The position numbers and the translations under genes are program-made. DNA of 64,000 bases from Closterium sp. NIES-65 (Eukaryota; Streptophyta; Zygnematophyceae; Desmidiales; Closteriaceae), in assembly GCA_948144175.1 (NCBI GenBank), contig CANXME010002073.1, positions 372,001 to 436,000 on the forward strand, written 5' to 3'. Below, piece by piece: positions 20,240 to 32,800 of the stretch. Position 1 is the stretch's first letter. Each line of letters begins with the position of its first letter. The notes beneath the pieces were generated by a model, which was given only the letters and a program-made list of their open reading frames with translations, was not told the origin of the DNA and ran no database searches.

Positions 20240-22556
20240 TGTCAGAACATTGTAGCTTACTCATTTCTGTAGGCTATAGTGGGGTATCCCATAGGGGGTA
20301 CAACCCAATTAGGGTTTCATATTTGTACCCACTTCATTTCATAGTCATTCATTCTCGTTCTAACTTTCTCATGGTATCGAGCAGGTTCCCCCGTGGGAAC
20401 TGTGCTTAGGGCCCACCACATCGAACTTTTTTTCTGCCCGGAGCGCGCTCCGGGCCCTTGCTCTTACCTTTTTTTTTCGATCTGCCCTTACGGCCCGAGA
20501 GCCGCCTTAGCGAGCCGCCCGCCCTAGCAGCCCGAGCGCCGCCTTAGCGCCCGAGCCCCGGTGCCCGCCCTCGCGCCTCCTTAGCGGCCTCGCCGCCCTG
20601 ATCTCGCGGCCCCGCCGCCCAAGCGCTTGCGGCCCCCGCCGTCCCTGATCTCACGGCCCCGCCGCCTCAGCGCCCACGGCCCCGCCGCCCCTGATCTCGC
20701 GGCCCCGTTGCCCCAGCGCTCACGGCCCCGCCGCCCCTGCTACGCGGCCCCGCCGCCCCAGCGCTCCCGGCCCCGCCGCCCCAGTGCTCCCGGCCCCGCC
20801 GCCCCTGATTCGCGGCCCCGCCGCCCCAGCGCACCCGGCCCCGCCGCCCCTGATTCGCGGCCCCGCCGCTCCAGCGCTCCCGGCTCCGCCGCCCCTGATA
20901 CGCGGCCCCGCCGCCCCAGCGCTCCCGGCCCCGCCGCCCCTGATACGCGGCCCCGCCGCCCCAGCGCTCCCGGCCCCGCCGCCCCTGATACGCGGCCCCG
21001 CCGCCCCAGCGCTCCCGGCCCCGCCGCCCCTGATACGCGGCCCCGCCGCCCCAGCGCTCACGGCCCCGCCGCCCCTTATACGCGGCCCCGCCGCCCCAGC
21101 GCTCCCGGCCCCGCCGCCCGTGCCACGCGGCCTCGCCGCCCCTGGTCTCGCGGCCCCGCCGCCACAGCACTCACGGCCCCGCCGCCCCTTCCTCTCGCGC
21201 CGCCCACCTGCAGCAGCTGAGCTGCCCAACTGCAGCAGCCGAGCCGCCCAACTGCAGCAGCCGAGCCGCCGGACCGCCAAGCAGCAGTGCAGTCGAGCCG
21301 CCCTACACCCGAGCCGCCCGGCAGCCGAGCCGCCCTACCACCGAGCCGCCTGGGAGCCGAGCCGCCCGGGAGCCGAGTCGCTGAGTAGCCGAGCCGCCTT
21401 TCTATCGAGCCGCCCGACCTGCCCTGCCCGGTGAGCACTGTACCGCTAGCACTGCGTGCCCTTCCCCTACTGCTTGCACTGCTTCACTGTCGTCGTCATG
21501 GCTACCCCTAGTGTCCTCGCTTTTGACGCTGACGGTCGGGCCATAGACTTTGAGGTCTGGCTCGACGACCTGCAGCTGTTTTTACAGTGCGATAGGGCGG
21601 ACGGTCTGTCTCTCTTTGACCTCACCTCTAGTGCCGTCCCTTCCCCTGCTGCTGATGCTGATGCCACTGTTCGCTCACAGTGGGCCACGCGCGATGCTGC
21701 TGCACGTCTTGCTGTGCGTCGCCACTTGCCTACCGCTGAGCGCGCGCACTTTAGCCAGTACAAGAGTGCCCAGACCTTGTACGACGCTGTAGTTGCGGGC
21801 TACTCCTCCCCTGCCACTGCTGCACTGAGCCGCCTCATGCTCCCCTTCCTCTTCCCTGACCTTGCCGCCTTTCCCACTGTCGCTGATCTCATCACGCACC
21901 TCCGCACTAGTGACACTCGCTACCGCGCTGCGCTTCCTGCTGACTTCTGCGCCAAGAACCCCCCCCCCATGTACATCACTCTCTACTTCTTAGTCACTCG
22001 CCTCCCTGACTCCCTTCGTGTAGTCCGGGACCACTTCCTCGCGGTCTGTCCCACCACCCTCACAGTTGACAGCCTAGAGAAGGCCCTCCTTGCAGCAGAG
22101 AAGAGCATAGTCGCTGTAGGAGCCTCTCGAGGTGACCCCCGCGCCACCATCTTTGAGGGGTGTTCTCCTTCCCCTCTCCTGCCCTCTGTCGCCTCTGCCG
22201 CTGCGGCCGACCTTGTTGGTCTTGAGTCGGTCGGTGCGGCGTCTGCCCCTAGCGGGAGACGCCGCTCTGGCAAGGGCAAGGGGGGCAAGGGAGCGGGTGG
22301 GGCCAGTGGGGGCGGTGGAGGTGGAGGTGGAGGCGGCGGAGGGAGTGGGGGTGGCGGTGGAGGTGGTAGCGGGGGTGGGGGTGCTAGTGGCGGCAGTGGA
22401 GGCGGGGGTGGCGGCGGCGGTGGCGGTGGCAGCGGAGGTGGCGGAGGTGGCGGCGGTGGAGGCGGAGGCGGGGGCGGTGGAGGCGGAGGCGGGGGTGGTG
22501 GAGGTGGAGGTGGTCGGAGTGGAGCTTCGCAGCGGAGCAGCACTGGGGGAGGTCAG

Positions 22557-22588
<32 letters not shown>

Positions 22589-25500
22589 TTCTCGCGACGT
22601 CCCCACCCCTCAGCAGCTCCGTGAGTGGTACACGCAGCGTCAGCGCGGTGGGGGTTTTGGTCCCTGCACCTACGTTCTCCGCACTGGCGACCGCGCTGGA
22701 GAGCAGTGTGGGGGCACCCACACCGCCCAGCGCTGCTTTGGCCGCCTGACGGACGCTTGGCGCCAGCAGTTCCCGGAGGCCGCGGAGATCCCCCGCTGGG
22801 GAGAGCTGTCTAGGGCTGGTGTAGCTATCTTTGATCTTGATTTTGATGCTATCCTTGCTGCCATGTATGCTGTGACCATTAGTGATGAGGGTGACTGTTA
22901 CCGGTGTTTCCCGCCCGACCCGGGCATTGGTACTGCTGCTCCAGGTGCCGGTGAGGCGTCTGCTCTAGGTGCCAGTGAGTCTGTACTCTCAGGTGCTGGT
23001 GAGGTTGCTCTCTCAGATACTAGTGCGTCTGCGCTCTCAGGTACTGCGTCGGCTTCGGCCTCCCACACCTTCACTCTTGACTCTGGAGCGTCTCGCTCTT
23101 TCTTTCGGGACCGCACCACACTCACGCCGCTTAGTCGGCCGGTTGCGGTTTCCCTGGCTGACCCCTCTGGGGGCCCTGTCCTGTCTCGCTTCTCCACAGT
23201 CCTCCCGTGTCCGGCGGCTCCCTCTGGCACCCTGTCTGGTCTCTACCTCCCCTCGTTCTCTACGAACTTGGTGAGTGGTGCTGACCTACAGGATGCGGGA
23301 GTCCACCAGTTCACCCCTGCTCGTCAGCGGGTGACGCACTGCACAGAGGCTAGCACGGGTCGTCACCTGGCTACGTTTACACGTCAGCCAGGGTCGAGCC
23401 TGTACACACTGACCACTGCTTCTCCTCCAGGTGCTGAGTCTGGTAGAGTACCTTCGTCTGGTCAGGTGTTTGCTGCAGCGTCCAGGTCTGGTCCTGAGTC
23501 TGCCCCCTGTTCGTGTCGCCGTCTGTCTCACGAGACCCTCCTCTGGCACCACCGCCTTGGCCACCCCTCTCTGCTTCGGCTCAGAGGCATGGCCTTCCGT
23601 CTTCTTGTGTCTGGTCTCCCCCGGTCTCTCCCTCCCCTTCCTCAGGGCCCTGGCCCTGCCTGTGTCCCCTGTGTCGAGGGGCGCCAGCGTGCTGCCCCTC
23701 ACTCCTCTCAGTTTCCTCCGACAGAGGCTCCGTTGCAGACACTTCACATGGACGTGTGGGGCCCAGCCCGCGTCCGTGGACAGGGTCAGGAGCGCTACTT
23801 CCTGCTCGTTGTTGACGACTACTCGCGTTACACCACAGTCTTCCCCTTGCGCAGCAAGGGTGAGGTCACTGAGGTGCTGATCGACTGGATCCGCGCAGCT
23901 CGTCTTCAGCTCAGGCAGAGCTTTGGCTCCGACTTTCCTGTGTTGCGTCTGCACTCGGACAGAGGCGGAGAGTTCTCCTCTGGCCTTCTGCGTGCCTACT
24001 GTCGTGCGCGAGGCATCCGCCAGACCTTCACGCTTCCGGACTCCCCGCAGCAAAATGGGATTGCAGAGCGCCGCATTGGCATGGTCATGGACGTCGCCCG
24101 TACGTCCATGATGCATGCGGCTGCCCCCCATTTTCTGTGGCCGTTTGCGGTCAGGTACGCAGCGCATCAGATCAACCTCCACCCCAGGGTCTCCAGGCCG
24201 GAGACCTCCCCAGCCCTGCTGTGGACGGGGAAGGTTGGCGATGCGTCGGCGTTCCGGGTCTGGGGATCTCGGGCGTTTGTCCGCGACTTGTCTGCAGACA
24301 AGCTGTCCCCTCGCGCTGCTCCCTGCGTCTTCCTGGGGTTCCCCCCCGACGCCCCTGGGTGGCAGTTCTACCACCCCACCTCTCGACGTGTTCTGTCCTC
24401 CCAAGACGTCACGTTCGACGAGTCGGTACCCTACTACCGCCTCTTCCCCTACCGCACTCCGTCCCTCCCCCCGCCCCCGCTCTTCTTGGTCCCAGGTCCC
24501 CCCCCGGTAGACCCCCTCCCCCCTCAGGGTCCTGCCCCTTCAGGTGTGTCCCAGGTAGACGCGGTCGAGCCTGTCGAGGTCACTGGTGACTCTGGTGCTG
24601 CTGCGGGAGCTAGGCCTGTCGTCGTTGAGACTGGAGGTGCTACGCCTGAGGGTGCTGAGCCTGGGGGTGCGGAGTCTGGGGGTGCTGAGCCTGGGGGTGC
24701 TGAGCCTGGGGGTGCTGAGCCTGGGGGTGCTGAGCCTGGGGGTGCTGTGCCTGGGGGTGCTGAGCCTGGGGGTGCTGTGCCTGGGGGTGCTGTGCCTGGG
24801 GGTGCTGTGCCTGGGGGTGCTGTGCCTGGGGGTGCTCTGCCTGGAGGTGCTTCGTCTCGCCGAGAGCCACTCTCCCCACAGGAGCTGCGTGAGTGGTTTG
24901 CCAGGCGCTGGAGGCGCGCTGCTGGTGCTGGAGGTTCTTCGGCGGCAGAGGGTACTGCTGCCGAGTGTCCCGGAGGTGCTCGTACTGTGGGTGCTGGAGC
25001 TACTGGGTCTGAGGGTTCTCCTGAAGCTGGTGCTGCTGAGGGTGTTGGCGCTGAGACTGCCGCTGGCGGTCCGCCTGGCAGTGCTCCTGGTGGTGCTGCT
25101 GGAGGTTCTGGAGCTACTTGGGGTGCTGCTGGAGGTGCTGCTAGAGCAGGTACTCCTGCTGGGGGTTCTGGTGCTGTCCCTGCTGTTTCTGGCGTCGCCG
25201 CGCGGCCCCGACCGTACTTCGTTCCGCTCCTGCAGCAGGTTCTTGGTCTTACACCTTCTCCTGGTCCTCCTCCTCCTCCCTTAGAGGGTCCACGGCCTGT
25301 CCAGTCACAGCCAGAGCTACAGCCTGCCTCCCCTTTGCCTGCTCCTTCTCCCTACGCTGGTCCGACTGGAGGTCTTACTGAGCGTCGTGAGCCTGCGTCT
25401 CGTCCTGCGTCGCCTGTTCGTACTGCGCGCGCTAGTGGTCGCGGGTCGCGTCAGCGTCCTCCTCCTGTCCCTGGCACGCACCGGATGTCACTGCGTCCGT

Positions 25501-27815
25501 CCACTGCCCCTCTGCGTGCCCCTTTGCCTTCTCCTCCTGCTTCCTCTCTTCCTGCTCTTGCCGACCCGGAGTCGGACTCTCTTCGTGCTACCAGTCCTAC
25601 TGTCACGCGTCTCCTTGCTACTGCTGTCACTGACCCTTCCTTCGAGTCGTCTGCTGCGTCTGCCCTTGTCACTGAGCTTGTCGACTTTGCTGCTCGCTGT
25701 CGCCTAGACTACGCTGCCAGTCTTGTCGGTGAGTCTAAGTCTGCCTGTCCTCCGTCCGTCGGGGGTGAGTGTGCCCTTGGCACGGACGTCCTTGAGGACA
25801 GGCAGGAGGAGTTCCAGCGTCTGGCCGCCGCTTCACCTCATCTCGCGTCTGTACTGCTAGCCCCTGAGGGAGACCCGGATGCACCAGACATCCCGACTCC
25901 GCGCTCTTACGCGGAGGCGATAGAGGGTCCCTACTCCTCTCAGTGGCAGGCAGCTATGGATGCAGAGATGGCTTCCTGGAAGTCCACAGGCACCTACGTC
26001 GACGCTGTTCCCCCTCCTGGGGCGAACATCGTCAGTGGCATGTGGATTTTCAGGGTGAAGCGGCCGCCGGGTTCTCCGCCTGTCTTCAAGGCGCGTTACG
26101 TGGCTCGTGGCTTCAGTCAGCGGCAGGGGGTTGACTACTTTCAGACCTTCTCCCCCACCCCGAAGATGACCACTCTTCGGGTTCTGCTGCACGTTGCTGC
26201 TCACCGTGACTACGAGCTGCACTCTCTCGACTTCAGCACCGCCTTCTTACAGGGCAGCCTGCACGAGGAGATCTGGCTGCGTCGCCCACCTGGCTTCACT
26301 GGGTCTTTCCCTCCTGGTACCCAGTGGAGTCTCCGGCGTCCAGTCTACGGTCTCCGCCAGGCGCCACGTGAGTGGCACGACACACTGAGGACTACGCTGG
26401 CGGCACTTGGGTTTGCTCCCTCCACTGGAGACCCGTCGCTGTTTCTGCGCACCGACACCTCTCTGCCGCCGTTCTACATCCTCGTGTACGTCGACGACTT
26501 GGTCTTTGCCACAGCTGACACTACTGGACTCGCCTACGTGAAGTCCGAGCTGCAGAAGAGACACACGTGCACTGATCTGGGTGAACTGCGCAGCTACCTT
26601 GGCTTGCAGATCACCCGGGACAGAGCACGCCGCACCATTACCCTGACTCAGTCACACATGGTGCAGCAGGTCCTTCAGCGCTTCGGCTTCACGTACTCCT
26701 CGCCTCAGGCAACTCCTATGCCTACTCGCCACTCGCTCTCAGCTCTGCCTTCGGATGAGTCCGTAGAGTCGAGTGGCCCGTATGCAGAGCTTGTTGGCTG
26801 CCTCATGTACCTGATGACCTGCACACGACCTGACCTTGCATACCCTCTTAGCATTCTCGCATGCTATGTTGCTCCTGGGAGACACCCGACCAGAGCACAT
26901 GGCTGCAGCGAAGAGGGTGTTGCGCTACTTGTGCAGTACGTCGGGCATGGGGCTAGTGCTTGGAGGGCGCAGTCCAGTGGTCCTCACTGGGCACGCAGAC
27001 GCTTCTTGGGCTGACGACCAGGCTACGCAGCGGTCGTCACAGGGTTACACCTTTAGCCTTGGTTCCGGCTCTGTTTCGTGGCGGGCTACCCGCTCGTCTT
27101 CTGTTCTCGGCTCCAGTTGTGAGGCTGAGATCTACGCTGGGGCTATGGCTGCACAGGAGTTACGCTGGCTCACCTACCTGCTGACCGACCTTGGAGAGCA
27201 GCCTCGTTCTCCTCCAGTCCTGTACGTAGACAACAAGGCCATGCTGGCCTTGTGTCGAGAGCAGCGACTGGAGCACAGGACAAAGCACATTGCTCTCCGC
27301 TACTTTCTTGCTCGTGAGCTACAGCAACGTGGACAGTTGCGACTTGCGTACGTGGCCTCTGAGGCCAACACTTCTGATGTCTTCACCAAGGCACTTGCGC
27401 CTTGTGATCATCAGCGTTGTTGCACGCAGTTGGGTCTTGTGCCTGTCCTGCCTCACTTGCTCACTTCTTGACTTTGCTTGTACCTTCTGCTATATATACT
27501 CTTGCTCTTGCTCGCTTGACTCTTGTATATCTTTATATATGATCTTGCATGTGAACTGGCCTTGTGGCCCTTGAACTTGTGCTCGGAATGTGTGGTGACT
27601 TTGTGATCCACCCTGAGCTTTGCTTTGCTTTGCTTGACTGATCTTGTGACCCCTTGTTCTCCCCCACGTTGCCTATGGGGGTGTGTCAGAATATTGTAGC
27701 TTACTCATTTCTGTAGGCTATAGTGGGGTATCCCATAGGGGGTACAACCCAATTAGGGTTTCATATTTGTACCCACTTCATTTCATAGTCATTCATTCTC
27801 GTTCTAACTTTCTCA
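20240..27815 (+). mobile_element. Element B: Ty1/copia LTR retrotransposon, near-whole, nested in C
   Basis: The element is 7,576 bp with 132-bp LTRs at 20240-20371 and 27684-27815 that differ at about one position. GAACC is duplicated at 20235-20239 and 27816-27820. The primer site is at 20372-20386. A very long frame opens at 21456 (the ATG at 21498 that opens MATPSVLAF is another start) and covers gag, a Gly-rich then Gln-rich spacer, a C-x-C-H-C-like knuckle, DSGA protease (about 23079), the HH-CC and integrase core (about 23520-24200), a Gly-Ala-Glu-Pro repeat linker (about 24640-24850) and reverse transcriptase with YVDD (26487-26498). RNase H ends at 27471. It appears whole with about one break and is one of the youngest elements here. 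Confidence 0.95.
20560..21180. repeat. 45-bp GC-rich leader repeat of element B
   Basis: At least twelve units with exact 45-bp spacing (for example 20896, 20941, 20986, 21031), between primer site and gag. It is followed by a GAGCCGCC-rich stretch to about 21425. It matches the inverted leader of element A. Confidence 0.88.
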
Positions 27816-29822
27816 GAACCCGGCGGGCCGCTTCACCCTGAAAATCCACATGCCACTGACGATGTTCGCCCCAGGTGGGGGAACGTTGTCGACGTAAGTG
27901 CCTGTGGACTTCCAGGATGCCATCTCTGTGTCCATGGTTGACTACCATTGAGAGGAGTAGGGACCCTCAATCGCCTCTGCGTAAGAGCGCGGGGTCGCGA
28001 TGTCTGGTGCATCCGGGTCTCCCTCAGGTGCAATCAACATGGACACGAGATGAGGTACAGCAACTACAAAGCACTCAAAGTCCTCATGCCTGTCCTCAAG
28101 GACGTCCGTGCCAAGAGCACACTCACCCCCGACGGACGGAGGACCGACAGACTTAGACTCAGCAACAAGACTAGCGACGTAGTCTAGGCGACAGGCGGTA
28201 GCAAAGTCAACAAGCTCAGCAACAAGGGCAGACGCAGCAGTGGACTCAAAGGAAGGGTCAATGACAACAGTGGCTAGCAGACGAGTGACAGTAGGGCTGG
28301 CAGCACGAAGTTAGTCAGACTCCGGGTCCGGACCATCAGCAAGGGAGGACGTAGGAGGAGAAGGTAGAGGGATACGCAGTGGAACAGAGGAAGGACGAAG
28401 TGCCATCTGGTGCGTGCCAGAGACAGGAGTAGGACGCTGACGTGGAACACGATGACCAGTGCGGACAGCGCGAACAGGCGACGCAGGACGAGACGCAGGC
28501 TCACGACTCTCAGTAAGACCTCCGGACTGCTCAGTGTAGGGAGAAGGAGCCGACAGTGGGGACGCGGGCTCTAAGTGTAGTTGCGACTGGTCAAGAGGTG
28601 GACACAGTAGAGGTGGGGTAAGGTCACTAGAAGGCGGGCGACCAAGAACGTGCTGAAGTAGCAGAATGAAGTACGGTTGCGGCCGCACAGTACATCCAGA
28701 ACCAAAAGCTCTAGTACCTCCAACAGTACCTCAGCTCCAGCAGCACCTCCAGCTCCAGTTCCAGCACCTGCGCCTCCAGTAGCACCTCCAGCCCCAGAAG
28801 CTCCAGTACCTCCAGTACGAGCACCCCCGGGACTAGGGGCTCCAGTACCTCCTGCAGCTCCTGCTCCAGCTCTTGCAGCACTTCGAGCACGAGCACCTCT
28901 GGGACCAGCGGCTCCAGCACCTCCAGCTCCTGCAGCACCACCAGCTCGCCGTGCTCCAGTATCCCCTGTATGAGCACCTCCGGGACCAACGCGTCCAGCA
29001 CCTCCAGTAGCTCCAGCTCCAGCGGCTCCATTTCCAACGCCTGCAGCACCACCAGCTCCAGCAGCTCCTATGTCTCCAACTCTAGCGGCTCCACCATGGA
29101 GGCTCCAGTGCAGAGCAAACCACTCGCGCAGCTGGGTAGGAGAGAGAGGCTCCCACCGTGACAAAAAACGCGTAGGACCGCCAGTACACAAAGCACCTCC
29201 AGGCTCAGCACGCTCCGGCTCAGCACCCTCAGGCTCAGCACCCCCAGGCTCAGCACCCCCAGGATCAGCACGCTCATGCTCAGCACCCCCAAGCTCCACA
29301 CCCTCAGCCTCAGCAACCCCAGGCTCAGCACCCCCAGGCTCCGCACGCTCAGGCTCAGCACCCCAAGTCTCAGCACCCCCAGGCTCCGCACGCTCAGGCT
29401 CAGCACCACCAGGCCCCGCACCCGCGGGCTCAGCACCCCCAGACGCAGCACCCCTAGTAGCACCCGAGTCGACAGCTACCTCAACATGCTCGTCAGGGTC
29501 TACCTGGGACACACCTGAGGGAGCAGGACCCTGAGCGGGGAGGGGGTCTACCGGAGGAGGACCTGTTGCAAGGAAGAGCGACGAGGAGGGGGAGAGGGGC
29601 AGTGCGGTAGGGGAAGAGACGGCAGTAAGGAACCAACTCGCCAAACGTGACGTCTTCAGAGGGCAGGACACAACGCGAGGTGGGGTGGTAAAACTGCCAA
29701 ACAGGCACGTCAGAGGGAAAACCAAGGAAGACACAGGGAATGGCGCAGGCAGAGCGCTTGTCCACGGTGGTATTGCGGACAAAGGCACGAGATCCTCAGA
29801 CCCGGAACACTGACGCATCGCC
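27816..29822 (-). mobile_element. Element C, part 2 (integrase end, linker, reverse transcriptase start)
   Basis: This continues C across the B insertion: the sequence on both sides of B joins in the copia reverse transcriptase region (GSPPVFK-type block). To the right come a long Ala/Gly/Thr-rich linker (28680-29100), a GAEPGGAEP-type repeat (29190-29460) and the integrase C-terminal region (29500-29822). Element D cuts it at 29822. Fossil with several breaks. Confidence 0.85.
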
Positions 29823-32800
29823 TGTTGAGATAGAGGCGAGGAATGATGCACTATAGAATGAAAGAAGTACAAGTACCAACCCTACTTGGGTTGTACCCCC
29901 TATGGGCTACTTCACTACAGCCTACATATATGCATCAGCAATATATAATCATCTGACACACCCCCATAGGCAAAGTGGGGGAGAGCAAGGGGTCACAAGA
30001 CCAGTCAGGCAAAGCAAAGCAAAGCAAAGCAAGCTCAGGGTGGATCTCAAGGATACCACACAAATTCCGAGCACAAGGTCAAGGCCACAAGGCCAGTTCA
30101 CATGCAGCAGAGCATATGTATATAACAGTGCTAAACAAGCAAGAGCAAGGATATATATATGCATCAGTACAAGCAAGGTCAAGAGGTAAGCAAGTGAGGC
30201 CCAGTGGGCACAAGGCCTAGCAGAGTGCAAAAGCGCTGATGGTCACGAGGCGGAAGTGCCTTGGTGAACACATCAGCAGTGTTGGCCTCAGTGGCCACGA
30301 AACGCAGGCGAAGCTGACCACGCTGCTGCAGCTCTCGAGCAAGGAAGTAGCGCAGAGCAATGTGCTTTGTCCTGTGCTCCAGTCTGTGCTCCTGACACAA
30401 TGCAATGGTTGCCTTGTTGTCGACGTACAGCACTGGAGGAGAACGAGGCCGCTCTCCAAGGTCAGTCAGCAGGTAGGTGAGCCAGCGAAGTTCCTGGGCA
30501 GCCATGGCCGTGGCGTAGATCTCAGCCTCACAGCTGGAGCTGAGAACAGAAGAAGAGCGAGTAGAGCGCCAAGAGACAGAGCCAGAGCCAAGACTGAAGG
30601 TGTAACCCTGAGACGACCGCTGAGTAGCCTGGTCGTCAGCCCAAGAAGCGTCTGAGTGCCCAGTGAGCACAGGCCGCTCTCGCCCTCCAAGCTCTAGCCC
30701 CATGCCCGACGTACTGCACAAGTAGCGCAACACCCTCTTAGCTGCATCCATGTGCTCCTTCCGGTGACGGCCGGGAGCAACATAGCGTGCTAAGATGCTG
30801 AGAGGGTATGCGAGGTCAGGTCGAGTGCAGGTCATCAGGTACATGAGGCAGCCCACAAGCTCTGGATACGGACCACTCGACTCTACGGACTCATCCGAAG
30901 GCAGAGCTGAGAGCGAGTGTCCCGTAGGCAGAGGAGTGGACTGAGGCGAGGAGTACGTGAAGCCGAAGCGCTGAAGGACCTGCTGCACCATGTGTGACTG
31001 AGTCAGGGTAATGGTGCGGCGTGCTCTGTCCCGGGTGATCCGCAAGCCAAGATAGCTTGTCAGTTCACCCAGGTCTGTGCACGTGTGTCTCTTCTGCAGC
31101 TCGGACTTCACGTGGGCGAGTGCGGCAATGTCCGCAGTGGCAAAGACCAAGTCGTCGACGTACACGAGGATGTAGAACGGCGGCAGCGAGGTGTTGGTGC
31201 GCAGAAACAACGACGGGTCAGCAGTAGAAGGAGCAAACCCAAGAGCCGCAAGTGTAGTCCTCAGTGTGTCATGCCACTCACGCGGCGCCTGGCGGAGACC
31301 GTAGACTGGCCGCCGGAGGCTCCATTGGGTACCAGGAGGGAACGACCCAGTGAAGCCAGGAGGGCGGCGCAGCCAGATCTCCTCGTGCAGGCGGCCCTGC
31401 AGGAAAGCAGTGCTGAAGTCAAGAGAGTGTAGCTCGTAGTCACGCTGAGCAGCGACGTGCAGTAGAACCCGAAGAGTGGTCATCTTCGGGGTCGGGGAGA
31501 AGGTCTGAAAGAAGTCAACTCCCTGTCGCTGACTGAAGCCACGAGCCACGTAGCGCGCCTTGAAGACAGGCGGAGAACCCGGCGGCCGCTTCACCCTGAA
31601 GATCCACATGCCACTGACAATGTTCGCCCCAGGAGGGGGAACAGCGTCAACGTAGGTGCCTGTGGACTTCCAGGAAGCCATCTCTGCGTCCATGGCTGAC
31701 TGCCACTGAGAGGAGTAGGGACCGGCCATCGCCTCTGCGTAAGAGCGTGGGGTCGGGATGTCTAGAGCATCCGGGTCTCCCTCAGGGGCAACAAGCATGG
31801 ACACGAGATGGGGCAAAGCGGCGGCAAAGCACTGGAACTCCTCCTGCCTGTCCTCAAGGACGTCCGTGCCAAGAGCACAGTCACCCCCGACGGACGGAGG
31901 ACAGGCAGACGCAGACGCAGACTCAGCAGACTCAGGAACAAGACTGGCAGCATAGTCTAGACGACACGCAGCAGCAAAGCCGACCAGCTCAGCAACTAGG
32001 GCAGACGCAGCAGCGGACTCAAAGGAAGGGTCAGTGACAAGAGTAGCAAGAAGACGCGTGACAGTATGACTGGCAGCACGGCGAGAGTCCGACTCCGGGT
32101 CGGCAAGTGTAGGAAGAGAAGACTGAGGAGGAGAAGGCAAAGGGGCACGCAGAGGAGCAGTGGACGGACGCAGAGACATCCTGTGTGTGCCAGGGACAGG
32201 AGGAGGACGCTGACGCGAACCGCGACCACTAGGGCGAGCAGCTCGGACTGGCGACGCAGGACGGGACGCAGGCTCACGACGCTCAGCAAGACCTCCAGTA
32301 GGACCAGTGTAGGGAGAAGGAGAAGGCAGGGGAGAGGCGGGCTCTAACTGTGACTGCGACGGGACAGGCCGTGGACACTCTACGGGAGGAGAAGGACCAG
32401 TGGAAGGCGGGAGACCAAGAACCTGCTGAAGGAGCGGAACGAAGTACGGCCGAGGCCGCGCAGCACCGCCAGAGACAGCAGGGACAGCACCAACACCTCC
32501 AGAGGCAGCACCAGCACCAGTAGCAGCTCCAACTCCAGCACCTCCAGCAGCGCCAGAAGTACCCTCAGTAGGACGGACCGTCGTAGACTCAGCGCCAGCA
32601 CCCGCAGCAGCTCCAGCTCCAGAGGCACCCCCGGGCCCGGCAGCTCCAGTACTCTCAGTACGAGCACCTCCGGGACCCGTGGTACCAGCTCCCTCGGCAG
32701 CAACAGAACCTCCAGCACCCGCAGCACCCTCAGCTCCAGCAGCTCGCCTCCAGCGCCGGGCAAACCACTCACGCAACTCCAGAGGAGAGAGCGGCTCGCG

